DNA of 64,000 nucleotides. It comes from an uncultured bacterium. GTDB lineage: Bacteria > Bacteroidota > Bacteroidia > Bacteroidales > Bacteroidaceae. Positions 42,153 to 51,218 of this stretch are shown here, in pieces. Made by a program: the position numbers and the translations under genes. Numbering within the stretch: position 1 is the stretch's first letter; every line of letters starts with the position of its first letter. Location: the NCBI GenBank assembly GCA_905215345.1, contig CAJMPR010000015.1, positions 38,972 to 102,971 of the forward strand, read 5' to 3'. The notes beneath the pieces were generated by a model. It did not search any database and was not told where the DNA came from. It worked only from the letters and a program-made list of their open reading frames with translations.

Positions 42153-44321
42153 ATGACACGATTTACTTTTCTTTTTCTGATATTCGGTGCTTTGTGCACA
42201 ACGCTTTTTGCTCAGGAGAAAGCAGATAATGACCGAATCTTAAGTGCAGATAGTCTTATAACGACGGATTCCCGTCTGGATAGTCTCTACCAAAGCTTGC
42301 CCGAAGTGATGATTACCGGTGAACGTCCCGTAGTGAAAGCCGCACAAGGCAAATTGGTGTACGATTTACCGCGTCTTATCCATAATTTGCCGGTAGATAA
42401 TGCTTATGACGCAGTAAAAGAACTTCCCGGTGTAACAGAAATGAACGGTATATTGCAGTTGGCAGGGCAGGGAACTACCGTTGTCCTGAATGGAAAAGTA
42501 ACTACCCTCAGTACAGAACAGCTTTACGCCTTACTGAAAAGTATTCCTGCCAGCCGTATCGAAAGCGCGGAAGTGATGTACAATGCACCCGCCCGCTACC
42601 AGGTACGTGGTGCTCTTATCAATATCCAACTGAAACAGAGCACGGACGGCCCTTCTTCCTGGCAGGGAGAACTTTATGCTAAATACAATCAAAAGTATTA
42701 TGAGAATTTTGAAGAACGTGCAAGCCTGCTTTATAACGGAAATAAATTCTCTGCAGATTTTCTTTACTCACACTCTCACGGACGCAGTTACAATACGACC
42801 GACAAAGAGGCCATGCACGCATTAGCGGACGGCACGGTTCATCCGATGGAAACAGACGAGGTGAGCCGTGGTCGTTCCCATGCACATAATTTCCGGGTGG
42901 GTACGGATTATAATATTGCCAAAGACCATCAGTTGAGCTTTGTATATAACGGTACATACAATACCTATCATCGTTTGGGAAGTATCACCGGTTCACAACA
43001 ATCCGATAGCCGCAGTAATAGTAGTGATTGGCTGCACAACGGTCGTTTGGATTACCGTACTCCCTTTGGGCTAAAAGCAGGTGCTGAATTGACTTATTAC
43101 CGTTCTCCGTCCGACCAACTGCTGCACAGTCGCTTGCTTGAAGACGATGAACTCGACTTCTTTACTCAGGATTGCCAGCGCATCAATCGTTGGAAGTTTT
43201 TTCTTGCACAAGAGCATAATTTGAAGAACGGATGGGGACTGAATTATGGAATTGTATATACTACAAGCGTTGACAACAGTTATCAGTATTATTATGATCC
43301 CGAAACCGGTGGACAGTTGGGTGAGGGTGGAACGAGAATCGCTGCTGATAATGATGATGATTCCGATGCTTTCAGCAATATGAGGTCTCGCAAGCGTGAA
43401 CAAACGTTGAATATTTACGGAGGCTTTAATAAAAGTTTCGGTGATAAACTGTCGTTGGATGCTTCATTGGCGGTGGAACATTATAAGACACCCGTTTGGA
43501 ACCAGTGGGACTGGTATCCTACCATCAACCTGAATTATACACCTGCACCGGGACATATCCTGCAATTGGCTCTAAGCAGCGATAAGGAGTATCCGGGATA
43601 TTGGGCTGTACAGGATGCTATCTCTTATATCGGTGGTGGTTATTCGGAGATACATGGCAATCCATTACTGAAACCGGCGCAGAGTTATGACTTTAAAATG
43701 ACCTATATCTTGAAAAACAAATATATCTTCAGTGCTTGGTTCAATCATACCAAAGATTACTCCGTACAGACCCTTTACCAATCTTCACAACGTTTGGTCG
43801 AGATTTATAAATATCTGAATTTTGATTATCAACAACAATCAGGTATACAGGCATCTGTCCCATTTAGAGTAAAAAATTGGTTGAATTCACGACTGACTCT
43901 TATCGGTATATGGCATCATGAGAAAGACAATGATTTTTGGGATATTCCTTTTAATCGCAGACAGTGTTATGGTATTGCCCAGATGAATAATACTTTTACA
44001 CTTTCTACCAAACCGGACTTGAAACTGACTGTGACCGGATTCGTACATAGTAAAGCTATTCAGGGAATTTATGACCTGCCTACATCCGGTAATGTTAATG
44101 CAGCATTGCGTTATGGTTTTGCAAAGGGTAAGGCTATCTTGAATCTTTATTGTAACGATATATTTGAAACGGGACAGATTTCTCCACGTATCCGTTTCAA
44201 GACACAGAATGTAACGAACCATTATAGTTGTTTTCGCGAACTGGGTATATCCTTTACTTATAAATTCGGCGGTTATAAAGAGAAACAACGTGAGGAAGTG
44301 GATAAGTCCCGTTTCAAATAA
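42153..44321 (+). CDS. TonB-receptor-like outer-membrane beta-barrel protein
   Basis: This 722-residue protein has a signal peptide (TTLFAQ, cut near 20). A plug-like domain follows at about 45-155 (LPEVMITGERPVVKAAQG, then AVKELPGVTEMNG, and VLNGKVTTLSTEQLYALL). A long beta-barrel (about 165-715) ends soon after the aromatic strand GISFTYKFGGYK. The N-terminal carboxypeptidase-like domain common in this Bacteroidetes group is missing, and no obvious TonB box is seen. The substrate is unknown. Its divergent position to rprX hints at regulation by RprY, but this is only positional. Confidence 0.82.
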   Translation: MTRFTFLFLIFGALCTTLFAQEKADNDRILSADSLITTDSRLDSLYQSLPEVMITGERPVVKAAQGKLVYDLPRLIHNLPVDNAYDAVKELPGVTEMNGILQLAGQGTTVVLNGKVTTLSTEQLYALLKSIPASRIESAEVMYNAPARYQVRGALINIQLKQSTDGPSSWQGELYAKYNQKYYENFEERASLLYNGNKFSADFLYSHSHGRSYNTTDKEAMHALADGTVHPMETDEVSRGRSHAHNFRVGTDYNIAKDHQLSFVYNGTYNTYHRLGSITGSQQSDSRSNSSDWLHNGRLDYRTPFGLKAGAELTYYRSPSDQLLHSRLLEDDELDFFTQDCQRINRWKFFLAQEHNLKNGWGLNYGIVYTTSVDNSYQYYYDPETGGQLGEGGTRIAADNDDDSDAFSNMRSRKREQTLNIYGGFNKSFGDKLSLDASLAVEHYKTPVWNQWDWYPTINLNYTPAPGHILQLALSSDKEYPGYWAVQDAISYIGGGYSEIHGNPLLKPAQSYDFKMTYILKNKYIFSAWFNHTKDYSVQTLYQSSQRLVEIYKYLNFDYQQQSGIQASVPFRVKNWLNSRLTLIGIWHHEKDNDFWDIPFNRRQCYGIAQMNNTFTLSTKPDLKLTVTGFVHSKAIQGIYDLPTSGNVNAALRYGFAKGKAILNLYCNDIFETGQISPRIRFKTQNVTNHYSCFRELGISFTYKFGGYKEKQREEVDKSRFK

Positions 44322-44391
44322 TAACATATTATGGAAAAAACAGTTTACTGAATAAACTGGGCAAACTGATGGAGTAGTAGTGGATTTTTTG

Positions 44392-44399
44392 TACTTTTG
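44392..44399 (+). promoter_or_regulatory. -7 box of fhs
   Basis: TACTTTTG matches TAnnTTTG, 44 bases before the ATG at 44444. A CAGTTTA/TAAACTG hairpin (44341-44359) lies between the barrel gene and this box. Confidence 0.5.
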
Positions 44400-44443
44400 C
44401 AACTTTCAAAAATCAAAGTTGTTATTTAAAGAAAAGACCCTAT

Positions 44444-46114
44444 ATGAAGTCAGACATTGAAATAGCCCGCAGCGTAGAACTTAAAAAGATAAAGCAAGTA
44501 GCTGAAAGCGTAGGAATTCCCCGTGAGGAAGTAGAAAACTATGGACGCTATATCGCCAAAGTTCCCGAGTATCTGATTGATGAAGAAAAGGTAAAACAAA
44601 GCAATCTAATCTTGGTGACTGCCATTACAGCGACGAAAGCTGGTATTGGTAAGACTACAGTATCTATCGGTTTGGCTTTGGGACTGAATAAGATCGGTAA
44701 AAAAGCTATTGTTGCTTTACGTGAACCGTCGCTTGGCCCCTGTTTCGGTATGAAAGGCGGAGCCGCAGGTGGTGGCTATGCCCAAGTACTCCCAATGGAG
44801 AAAATTAATTTACATTTCACAGGGGACTTTCATGCTATTACTTCAGCTCATAATATGATTTCTGCCTTGTTGGACAACTATATTTTTCAGCATCAGGCAG
44901 AGGGATTCGGCTTGAAAGAAATTATCTGGCGAAGAGTGCTTGACGTAAATGACCGTTCTTTGCGCAGCATTGTTACCGGACTCGGACCACGCAGCAATGG
45001 CGTAACAATGGAATCAGGCTTTGATATAACCCCGGCTTCGGAGATTATGGCTATTCTTTGTCTGGCGAAAGATATAAATGATCTTCGTAGACGCATTGAG
45101 AATATAATACTTGGTTTTACTTTTGATGGCAAACCATTTACCGTTAACAACTTGGGTGTGGCAGGCGCTGTTACAGTTTTGCTGAAAGATGCCATTCATC
45201 CTAACTTGGTACAGACTACCGAAGGAGGTGCTGCTTTTGTACATGGTGGTCCGTTCGCTAATATTGCACATGGTTGTAACTCAATTATTGCTACGAAGAT
45301 GGCAATGACTTTTGGAGATTATGTAGTGACGGAAGCTGGGTTTGGCGCAGATTTGGGAGCAGAAAAATTTTATGATATCAAGTGTCGTAAAAGCGGTTTG
45401 CAACCCAAATTGACGGTCATTGTAGCTACTGCTCAAGGACTGAAGATGCATGGTGGCGTTAGCTTGGACCGCATAAAGGAACCTAACATGGAAGGTTTGC
45501 GTGAAGGGTTTGGAAATCTTGACAAACATATTCGTAACTTACGCTATTTTGGTCAGACAACTGTGGTTGCTTTTAATCGTTTCGCCAGTGACACAGACGA
45601 GGAGGTGGAAGCCATCCGTCGTCATTGCGAAGATGACCTGAAAGTAGGCTTTGCTGTAAACAATGCCTTTGCCGAAGGTGGAGAAGGGGCCGTCGATTTA
45701 GCTAATCTTGTAGTAAATACCATAGAAAATAATCCTTCCGCTCCGTTGCAGTATACCTATAATGAAGATGATTCGGTACAACGAAAAATAGAAAAGGTAG
45801 CTTGTAATTTGTATGGCGCAAGTGTGGTGACTTATAGTAGTGCTTCGCGCAAAATGATACGTTTGATTGAGCAAATGGGAATTGCTCATTATCCGGTATG
45901 TATCGCTAAAACCCAATATTCATTTTCTGCAGATCCGAATATTTACGGTGCGGTCAATAACTTTGAGTTTCATATTAAAGACATAGTTATCAATAATGGC
46001 GCTGAAATGATTGTAGCTATTGCCGGAGAGATTCTGCGTATGCCCGGACTACCAAAAGAACCGCAAGCTCAGTATATCGATATTATAGATGGTAATATTG
46101 AAGGACTCAGTTAA
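44444..46114 (+). CDS. fhs: Formate-tetrahydrofolate ligase
   Basis: This enzyme makes 10-formyl-THF from formate, THF and ATP, feeding one-carbon units to purine synthesis. The 556 residues show the family P-loop in a variant form (TATKAGIGKTTVSIGL, near 65-80; commonly TPAGEGKTT), then EPSLGPCFGMKGGAAGGGYAQ split over 97-117, and a glycine-rich GFTFDGKPFTVNNLGVAGA region. It is convergent with glyA, which produces the partner one-carbon unit. Confidence 0.95.
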   Translation: MKSDIEIARSVELKKIKQVAESVGIPREEVENYGRYIAKVPEYLIDEEKVKQSNLILVTAITATKAGIGKTTVSIGLALGLNKIGKKAIVALREPSLGPCFGMKGGAAGGGYAQVLPMEKINLHFTGDFHAITSAHNMISALLDNYIFQHQAEGFGLKEIIWRRVLDVNDRSLRSIVTGLGPRSNGVTMESGFDITPASEIMAILCLAKDINDLRRRIENIILGFTFDGKPFTVNNLGVAGAVTVLLKDAIHPNLVQTTEGGAAFVHGGPFANIAHGCNSIIATKMAMTFGDYVVTEAGFGADLGAEKFYDIKCRKSGLQPKLTVIVATAQGLKMHGGVSLDRIKEPNMEGLREGFGNLDKHIRNLRYFGQTTVVAFNRFASDTDEEVEAIRRHCEDDLKVGFAVNNAFAEGGEGAVDLANLVVNTIENNPSAPLQYTYNEDDSVQRKIEKVACNLYGASVVTYSSASRKMIRLIEQMGIAHYPVCIAKTQYSFSADPNIYGAVNNFEFHIKDIVINNGAEMIVAIAGEILRMPGLPKEPQAQYIDIIDGNIEGLS

Positions 46115-46149
46115 TAGAAAATAGAGAATTAAAAAATAATAGTTTTCAT

Positions 46150-46200
46150 AAAATAAAAGCTGCGCATGATTTGAACATCAATGCGCAGCTCTTATTTTTT
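46150..46200. terminator. Bidirectional terminator between fhs and glyA
   Basis: The core stem AGCTGCGCAT / ATGCGCAGCT (46158-46167 with 46181-46190) is flanked by A-rich left and T-rich right sides, so it can end transcription of either convergent gene. Confidence 0.88.
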
Positions 46201-46210
46201 AATTCTTAAT

Positions 46211-47491
46211 TTAATAGGCAAACAAAGGATATTCTTTCATTTTTGCATTCACGCGTGCGCGAACGTCTGCAATAACTTGCTCGTTTTCTACGTTAGAAAG
46301 AACAGTTTCAATCATTTCAGCGATTTCCAGCATCAAATCTTCCTTAGCACCGCGAGTAGTAATGGCCGGAGTACCCAGACGGATGCCTGAAGTCTGGAAA
46401 GCGGAACGACTGTCAAACGGAACCATATTCTTGTTTACAGTAATATCAGCAGATACCAACGCTTTTTCAGCAACTTTGCCCGTCAAATCCGGATATTTAC
46501 TGCGCAAGTCAACTAGCATGGAGTGATTGTCCGTACCACCAGAAACGATGGTAAAGCCACGATCTGTCAAAGCCTTTGCCAAAGCAGCAGCATTCTTTTG
46601 GACTTGCTTGGCATATTCTTTCCATTCCGGTTGCAGAATTTCACCAAAAGCGACAGCTTTTGCTGCAATAACATGTTCCAACGGACCACCCTGTATACCG
46701 GGGAATACTGCTGAGTCGAGTAATTGAGACATCATCTTGATTTCACCCTTTGGAGTCGTTTTGCCCCATGGGTTAGGGAAGTCTTTACCCATCATGATTA
46801 CACCGCCACGAGGACCACGCAGTGTCTTGTGGGTAGTAGATGTTACAATATGAGCATATTTTACGGGATTGTCCAATACACCGGCAGCAATCAGACCGGC
46901 AGGATGTGCCATGTCAATCATTAAAATAGCGCCGATTTTGTCTGCGATTTCACGCATACGCTTGTAATCCCATTCACGGGAATAAGCTGAACCGCCGCCA
47001 ATAATCATTTTCGGTTTTTCACGCAAGGCTACTTCTTCCATTTGGTCGTAGTCTACACGGCCTGTTTCCTTATTAAGATTATATTCGCACGGAGTATAAA
47101 TGATACCTGACGTATTAACTAAAGAACCATGAGAAAGATGACCGCCGTGTGCAAGGTTCAGTCCCATGAATTTGTCGCCCGGATTCAGAACGGCAAGGAA
47201 TACGGCAGCATTAGCCTGTGCACCGGAGTGCGGCTGTACATTGGCCCATTCTGCTCCAAAGATTTCTTTCAAACGGTCGATAGCGATTTGCTCGCTTTGG
47301 TCTACAACTTCACAGCCACCATAGTAACGTTTGCCAGGATAACCTTCGGCATATTTGTTGGTGAGGCAGGAGCCCATTGCCTGCATTACTTGGTCACTTA
47401 CAAAGTTCTCTGATGCAATCAGTTCAATACCTTTGAGCTGACGTTGATGTTCTTTTTCGATGATATCGAAAATTAAATCGTCTCTTTTCAT
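46211..47491 (-). CDS. glyA: Serine hydroxymethyltransferase
   Basis: GlyA transfers the hydroxymethyl group of serine to THF, giving glycine and methylene-THF. The PLP-dependent enzyme is 426 residues, complete, with the PLP Lys in STTHKTLRGPRGG (near 230) and the N-terminal ELIASENFVS. YYGGCEVVD and SGAQANAAVF are further conserved parts. It converges on fhs, its partner in folate one-carbon metabolism. Confidence 0.97.
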   Translation of the reverse strand: MKRDDLIFDIIEKEHQRQLKGIELIASENFVSDQVMQAMGSCLTNKYAEGYPGKRYYGGCEVVDQSEQIAIDRLKEIFGAEWANVQPHSGAQANAAVFLAVLNPGDKFMGLNLAHGGHLSHGSLVNTSGIIYTPCEYNLNKETGRVDYDQMEEVALREKPKMIIGGGSAYSREWDYKRMREIADKIGAILMIDMAHPAGLIAAGVLDNPVKYAHIVTSTTHKTLRGPRGGVIMMGKDFPNPWGKTTPKGEIKMMSQLLDSAVFPGIQGGPLEHVIAAKAVAFGEILQPEWKEYAKQVQKNAAALAKALTDRGFTIVSGGTDNHSMLVDLRSKYPDLTGKVAEKALVSADITVNKNMVPFDSRSAFQTSGIRLGTPAITTRGAKEDLMLEIAEMIETVLSNVENEQVIADVRARVNAKMKEYPLFAY

Positions 47492-47543
47492 TCTTGCTTA
47501 TTAGATAAGTTTGATAAATCTGTGTTCTCTATTATTAAGCATG

Positions 47544-47551
47544 CAAATTTA
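47544..47551 (-). promoter_or_regulatory. -7 box of glyA
   Basis: Minus-strand TAAATTTG is a full match, 53 bases before the glyA ATG. Confidence 0.5.
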
Positions 47552-47596
47552 CAGGAAATAAATGAATAAATTGTAAGAAAAGGAAGAATTTTGCTA

Positions 47597-48370
47597 TCAA
47601 AAGAACACTCCCAGCGAAAAACTGAGTACATTTTCCCGCCGGTGAAAACGGATTTGATTGGCAGGCATCACTTCATCACCTACTGATTCATCAAAAACAG
47701 GTTTGTATGTAATACGCTTGGAAATATTGTGTATGCCGATGTCATAGCGGAAGTCAAAGAATATACGGGAAATAGTAACAGCTACCCCGGTGGTAAAACT
47801 GAAATTCAACGGATATAAATCTTCCTGAACATCTTGCTGGTCGAAATTCTTGAAGGTAACTTTACTTCTATGATCCCATATATAACGTATTTTTGGACCA
47901 CCGAATATGGCAAGACTATAAGGCCCTTGCTTGATGATGTTGTATCCATAGATTATAGGAACTTCAAAACTATGAATAGAGGAGGTAATAGAAGCCATAT
48001 CGGGTATGCTGCTTGCATCGGCATCCTCAAGGAGCGGCTTTTCAAATGTAATGTTACAACGGTTGATGGTGTATGACAGTTCCGGTTGCAAAAAATGGTG
48101 TCCTAAATTGAGGCGCATGAAGAAAGAACCAAAATAACCAATCTTATAATTATTCTGCACTTCATTGATAGACACTCCGTTAAGAATAAAGTTGGAAACA
48201 AGAAATAAGGAAGAAGTAAAGCCACCTTTAACACCAAAATTTACAGTATGGTCACGATGATATTGAGGGCGTTCTGGTTCAATCGTTCCGGGCACAACAG
48301 GGAGTTGTCCCCACATCCATGCAGGAAACAATGCCAACAGGCAGAACAGTATCACTAACCTCTCTTTCAT
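47597..48370 (-). CDS. PorT-like outer-membrane beta-barrel protein
   Basis: This 257-residue protein has a signal peptide ending near residue 21 (WMWGQ). The mature part shows eight or more amphipathic strands (HTVNFGVKGGFTSSLF, HHFLQPELSYTI, SLAIFGGPKIRY, FFDFRYDIGIHN, SFSLGVFF) and ends in Phe-Phe, the classic outer-membrane signature. The pattern is that of the PorT/OMP_b-brl_2 family. PorT itself belongs to the type IX secretion system, but small barrels of this kind occur widely in species without it, so a T9SS role is not implied. Confidence 0.75.
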   Translation of the reverse strand: MKERLVILFCLLALFPAWMWGQLPVVPGTIEPERPQYHRDHTVNFGVKGGFTSSLFLVSNFILNGVSINEVQNNYKIGYFGSFFMRLNLGHHFLQPELSYTINRCNITFEKPLLEDADASSIPDMASITSSIHSFEVPIIYGYNIIKQGPYSLAIFGGPKIRYIWDHRSKVTFKNFDQQDVQEDLYPLNFSFTTGVAVTISRIFFDFRYDIGIHNISKRITYKPVFDESVGDEVMPANQIRFHRRENVLSFSLGVFF

Positions 48371-48433
48371 CTTTTATCAACTGCTTTATCGCTCTATCAC
48401 TTTACCACCTTATTGTCTTATTATCACTATTTA

Positions 48434-49006
48434 TTATTTTCCGCTTTTTTTCTCGACCGACCATCCGAATTTTCCGATTTTCTCTCCTAATTCATAGTAT
48501 CCGCCATGTACATAAACTAAGGGATTGGCTTCCGCAAGTTCCAGTTTTCCCGTTTCTTTATTCAAATGGTCTGTGTCAGCCCGTACATTTACAACATCGG
48601 CTATAAACATGTCGTGTGAGCCAAGAGAGATGATTTCCTTTACCTGGCATTCAATGCAAAGGGGGGACTCTTCGATAAGTGGAGCGCTGACGACAGTACT
48701 CTTTCCGGGTGTGAGATTCATCTCTTTAAACTTATTGTAATCTTTTCCCGAACGTACGCCACACCAGTCGGTAGCATGTGCCATATCTTTGGTCGTCAGA
48801 TTGATTACAAATTCCATGTTACGTTTAAGGATGTCGTAGGAATGACGTTCCGGACGAACGGATATATAACACATGGGCGGGTTCGTACAAATCGTTCCCG
48901 TCCATGCAACTGTTAGTATATTATATTCTTCCGGAGTATTTCCACAACTCACCAATACGGCGGGTAGGGGATATATCATAGTTCCCGGTTTCCAGTCTTC
49001 CTTCAT
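48434..49006 (-). CDS. Flavin reductase-like FMN-binding protein
   Basis: This 190-residue protein has the flavin-reductase (DIM6/NTAB) split barrel: PLPAVLVSCG at the first strand, ILTVAWTGTICTNPPMCYIS carrying the FMN phosphate loop, and FVINLT with the CGVRSG segment. It probably reduces free or bound FMN with NAD(P)H, or supplies flavin to another enzyme. Its start codon overlaps the pyrI stop by one base (TAATG), so it is translationally coupled to pyrBI. The link to pyrimidine synthesis is not explained by known pathways. Confidence 0.85.
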   Translation of the reverse strand: MKEDWKPGTMIYPLPAVLVSCGNTPEEYNILTVAWTGTICTNPPMCYISVRPERHSYDILKRNMEFVINLTTKDMAHATDWCGVRSGKDYNKFKEMNLTPGKSTVVSAPLIEESPLCIECQVKEIISLGSHDMFIADVVNVRADTDHLNKETGKLELAEANPLVYVHGGYYELGEKIGKFGWSVEKKSGK

Positions 49007-49467
49007 TATATGATTTCGATTTCTTCTCTTTTTTGTTCTTTCTCACAATAGTGACATCTAATGACACATGTATCCTTGTCTACAACGTGAAATAATGTAG
49101 GCATTGGCTCGTTGTTCGTGATGCACTTAGGGTTGGCGCATTTTACGATACCGTACAAATCGTCGGGCAGGCACACTTCACGTTTTTCTACAACTTCATA
49201 ATCACGGATAATATTCAATTTCACATTGGGTGCAACTACGGCAATACGGTTGATTTCATCATCGCAAAAGTATTTATCGGCAATCTTGATAATACCTTTT
49301 GTACCTAACTTTTTGCTTTTCAGGTTAAAACCGATAGTGATGTTATTGTTCATCTGTTCCAATCCAAGCAAAGCTACTACCGTGAATAGTTTTTCGGAAG
49401 GTATATGGTCGATAACTGTACCATTTTCCAGTGCGGCTACCTGTAATTCTTGTTTTTTTTCACTCAT
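49006..49467 (-). CDS. pyrI: Aspartate carbamoyltransferase regulatory chain
   Basis: PyrI binds ATP, CTP or UTP and controls PyrB. The 153 residues contain the N-terminal allosteric domain (NGTVIDHIPSEKLFTVVALL) and the C-terminal zinc domain with all four Cys ligands (CANPKC ... CHYC). It is 47 bases after pyrB, as in a pyrBI operon. Allosteric control of the transcarbamoylase is therefore expected. Confidence 0.96.
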   Translation of the reverse strand: MSEKKQELQVAALENGTVIDHIPSEKLFTVVALLGLEQMNNNITIGFNLKSKKLGTKGIIKIADKYFCDDEINRIAVVAPNVKLNIIRDYEVVEKREVCLPDDLYGIVKCANPKCITNNEPMPTLFHVVDKDTCVIRCHYCEKEQKREEIEII

Positions 49468-49514
49468 GCTTAGTAAGTATTAAGACTTTATACTTAATAT
49501 TTATATTTCATATT

Positions 49515-50459
49515 TTACATTTTTTCTCCATCTTTCTTCACATCGTCCAGTGTAATGCCCAGTACGTCACAAAGGATAGCTTCGCGAGCATATAAACCAT
49601 TAAGTGCCTGCTGGAAATAATATGCTTTCGGATTGTCATCCACATCAAGGGCAATCTCGTTGACGCGGGGCAGAGGGTGAAGGATACGCAGATTGGGACG
49701 AGTATGCTCCAACATTTTGTTGCGCAAAATGTAGACGTTCTTTACCCGTTCATATTCCATGAGATCGGTGAATCTTTCACGCTGTACACGAGTCATGTAA
49801 AGAATATCCGCATTGGCTATGATCTCTTCGGTGAAATCAGTATGCTCCACGAATTTAATGGCATGTTCGCGACAGTAAATCTTATATTCTTCCGGCATTT
49901 TCAGCTCTTCGGGAGCGATGAAATGGAAAGTCGGATTAAAATGACGCATTGCCATTAACAGGGAGTGGACGGTACGTCCATATTTCAAGTCACCTACCAG
50001 AAATATGTTTAAATTCTCCAGCGTACCTTGTGTTTTGAAGATAGAGTAAAGGTCAAGCATAGTCTGAGATGGATGCTGATTGGCCCCGTCTCCGGCATTG
50101 ACAATAGGTACAGTGGTAACCTCACTGGCATAGCGCGCTGCTCCTTCCAGATAATGCCGCATCACAATGATATCAGCATAATTGCTCACCATTTTGATAG
50201 TATCTTTCAGCGTTTCACCTTTGGACGAGCTGGTAGCTTTGGGGTCACTGAAGCCGATGACACGTGCCCCTAAACGGTTGGCTGCAGTTTCAAAACTCAA
50301 GCGAGTGCGAGTAGAAGGCTCGAAAAATAGGGTGGCGACAACTTTTTCATCAAGCAAATGTCTGTTGGGCTTTGCTTCAAATTCTTTCGCCATTTCGAGC
50401 ATGTAGAGGATTTTTTCTTTACTGTGGTCGGCAATGGTGACTAAACTTCTGTTTTCCAT
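49515..50459 (-). CDS. pyrB: Aspartate carbamoyltransferase catalytic chain
   Basis: PyrB makes N-carbamoyl-aspartate, the first committed pyrimidine step. I take ATG 50459 (MENRSLVTIADH), giving 314 residues, because a promoter box lies at 50492-50499 in the longer open frame. The carbamoyl-phosphate site FFEPSTRTRLSFE is at about 48-60, the HPSQTMLDLYS motif near 135 and LHPLPRVNEI near 265. Together with pyrI it forms the regulated holoenzyme. Confidence 0.96.
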   Translation of the reverse strand: MENRSLVTIADHSKEKILYMLEMAKEFEAKPNRHLLDEKVVATLFFEPSTRTRLSFETAANRLGARVIGFSDPKATSSSKGETLKDTIKMVSNYADIIVMRHYLEGAARYASEVTTVPIVNAGDGANQHPSQTMLDLYSIFKTQGTLENLNIFLVGDLKYGRTVHSLLMAMRHFNPTFHFIAPEELKMPEEYKIYCREHAIKFVEHTDFTEEIIANADILYMTRVQRERFTDLMEYERVKNVYILRNKMLEHTRPNLRILHPLPRVNEIALDVDDNPKAYYFQQALNGLYAREAILCDVLGITLDDVKKDGEKM

Positions 50460-50491
50460 ATCGTTGATATTCGTTTTACTTTTCGAGAGTG

Positions 50492-50499
50492 TAAAGGTA
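50492..50499 (-). promoter_or_regulatory. -7-like box of pyrBI
   Basis: Minus-strand TACCTTTA matches seven of eight positions of TAnnTTTG, 33 bases before ATG 50459. No attenuator or UTP-rich leader like that of enteric pyrBI is visible. Confidence 0.4.
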
Positions 50500-50579
50500 T
50501 AAAAAAGATGCGGGGGATAAAAATATGCAGGGATTTTTTTCATATTAATAAAGGGTCTTGCCTTTAACTCCTAAACCCG

Positions 50580-50613
50580 TTTGCGGACTGATGGATATTT
50601 TTATGTACCTTTG
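50580..50613 (+). promoter_or_regulatory. Rightward promoter without an attached gene
   Basis: TTTG (50580-50583), 22 bases, then TACCTTTG (50606-50613). It points away from pyrB into a 600-base region with no convincing protein gene, so it may drive the structured RNA candidate downstream. Confidence 0.5.
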
Positions 50614-50691
50614 AGGTGTAAAACAACTGAAAACTCAAAATAATGAGAATTAAAAAACAGGCGGCGCAATGGAGGGAAGACTTGTGAGTGT

Positions 50692-50725
50692 AAAGGTCAA
50701 CTTTAGCGTCGTAAAGCTGACCTTT
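50692..50725 (+). repeat. Hairpin of AAAGGTC words
   Basis: Stem of 8 bp, one mismatch, then 5 bp, with a 6-base loop. The AAAGGTC/GACCTTT word occurs again at about 50739-50746. A 23-codon open frame (ATG 50669, stop 50738-50740) covers it but has no other support. Confidence 0.5.
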
Positions 50726-50809
50726 AGAAACGTAGTATAGACCTTTGGAAAATCAGAACTATTCGAGGGTGTGTCGTAACTCACCCCCAAATTAATACAG
50801 ATTGTTTTT

Positions 50810-50950
50810 ACTTGACACCTTGACACCATGCTTGGGCAACTTTTTTATTGCGTGCATGAGGTATACGAGTTTGAGACTCGGACAAAAAAACTTTCCAGCG
50901 CGTAAGGGAAAGTTATGTAAGTGTGGGGACAGGGTGTCACAAGTTTTTTT
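50810..50950 (+). ncRNA. Candidate structured RNA between pyrB and the PBP1A gene
   Basis: Three consecutive hairpins are enclosed by an outer stem: 50827-50831 with 50854-50858 plus inner GCAA/TTGC; CGAGT/ACTCG (50866-50870 with 50876-50880); and a perfect 8-bp stem AACTTTCC/GGAAAGTT (50889-50896 with 50907-50914). The outer stem pairs TGACACC (50821-50827, or the copy before it) with GGTGTCA (50933-50939), followed by seven T at 50944-50950 like a terminator. I could not match it to RNase P, tmRNA, SRP or 6S RNA. The promoter at 50580 could drive it. Confidence 0.35.
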
Positions 50951-50983
50951 ACTCATGCTTTTTATGAATATATTAATTACCGA

Positions 50984-51058
50984 AATCTGTGCTAATCTAC
51001 GACGTAAACCGTGGTTCAAAAAGATAAAACTCCATGAAAGTCTGTGCCCTCGTGGTGA
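50984..51058. repeat. Degenerate CTGTG/CGTGG phrase repeat
   Basis: Short related phrases follow one another: ATCTGTGCTAATC, CCGTGGTTCAAA, TCTGTGCCCTCGTGGTGAA. From memory, similar phrases recur in intergenic DNA of Bacteroidetes; a genome search would tell. Remaining sequence in the 50460-51218 gap is AT-rich and unremarkable apart from the listed sites. Confidence 0.35.
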
Positions 51059-51161
51059 ATCACATTCAAATCGGAGAATAATTTGAGCGTGTAGGTTTGT
51101 TAACACTAGAAAAACAACTAAAAAAAGAAATGAAATCGGCTACATATATAATATAATTCCG

Positions 51162-51169
51162 TACCTTTG
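51162..51169 (+). promoter_or_regulatory. -7 box of the PBP1A-folK-kdsB-M16 unit
   Basis: TACCTTTG is a full match, 50 bases before ATG 51219. A small ATGATT/AATCAT hairpin (51181-51198) lies in the leader. Confidence 0.55.
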
Positions 51170-51218
51170 TCCTAATTATTATGATTTATTATAATCATCG
51201 AAACCGTTGAAATTAAAT

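Noticed and set aside
47597..48370. Component of a type IX secretion system
   Set aside because: Only general PorT-like barrel features are present; no other T9SS gene lies in the window.
50669..50740. Small open frame MEGRLVSVKVNF and onward
   Set aside because: It coincides with a hairpin repeat of AAAGGTC words; without ribosome or conservation data I treat it as chance.
50810..50950. RNase P RNA, tmRNA, SRP or 6S RNA
   Set aside because: None of the conserved sequence marks of these RNAs was found, and the fold differs from each as far as I can tell by eye.
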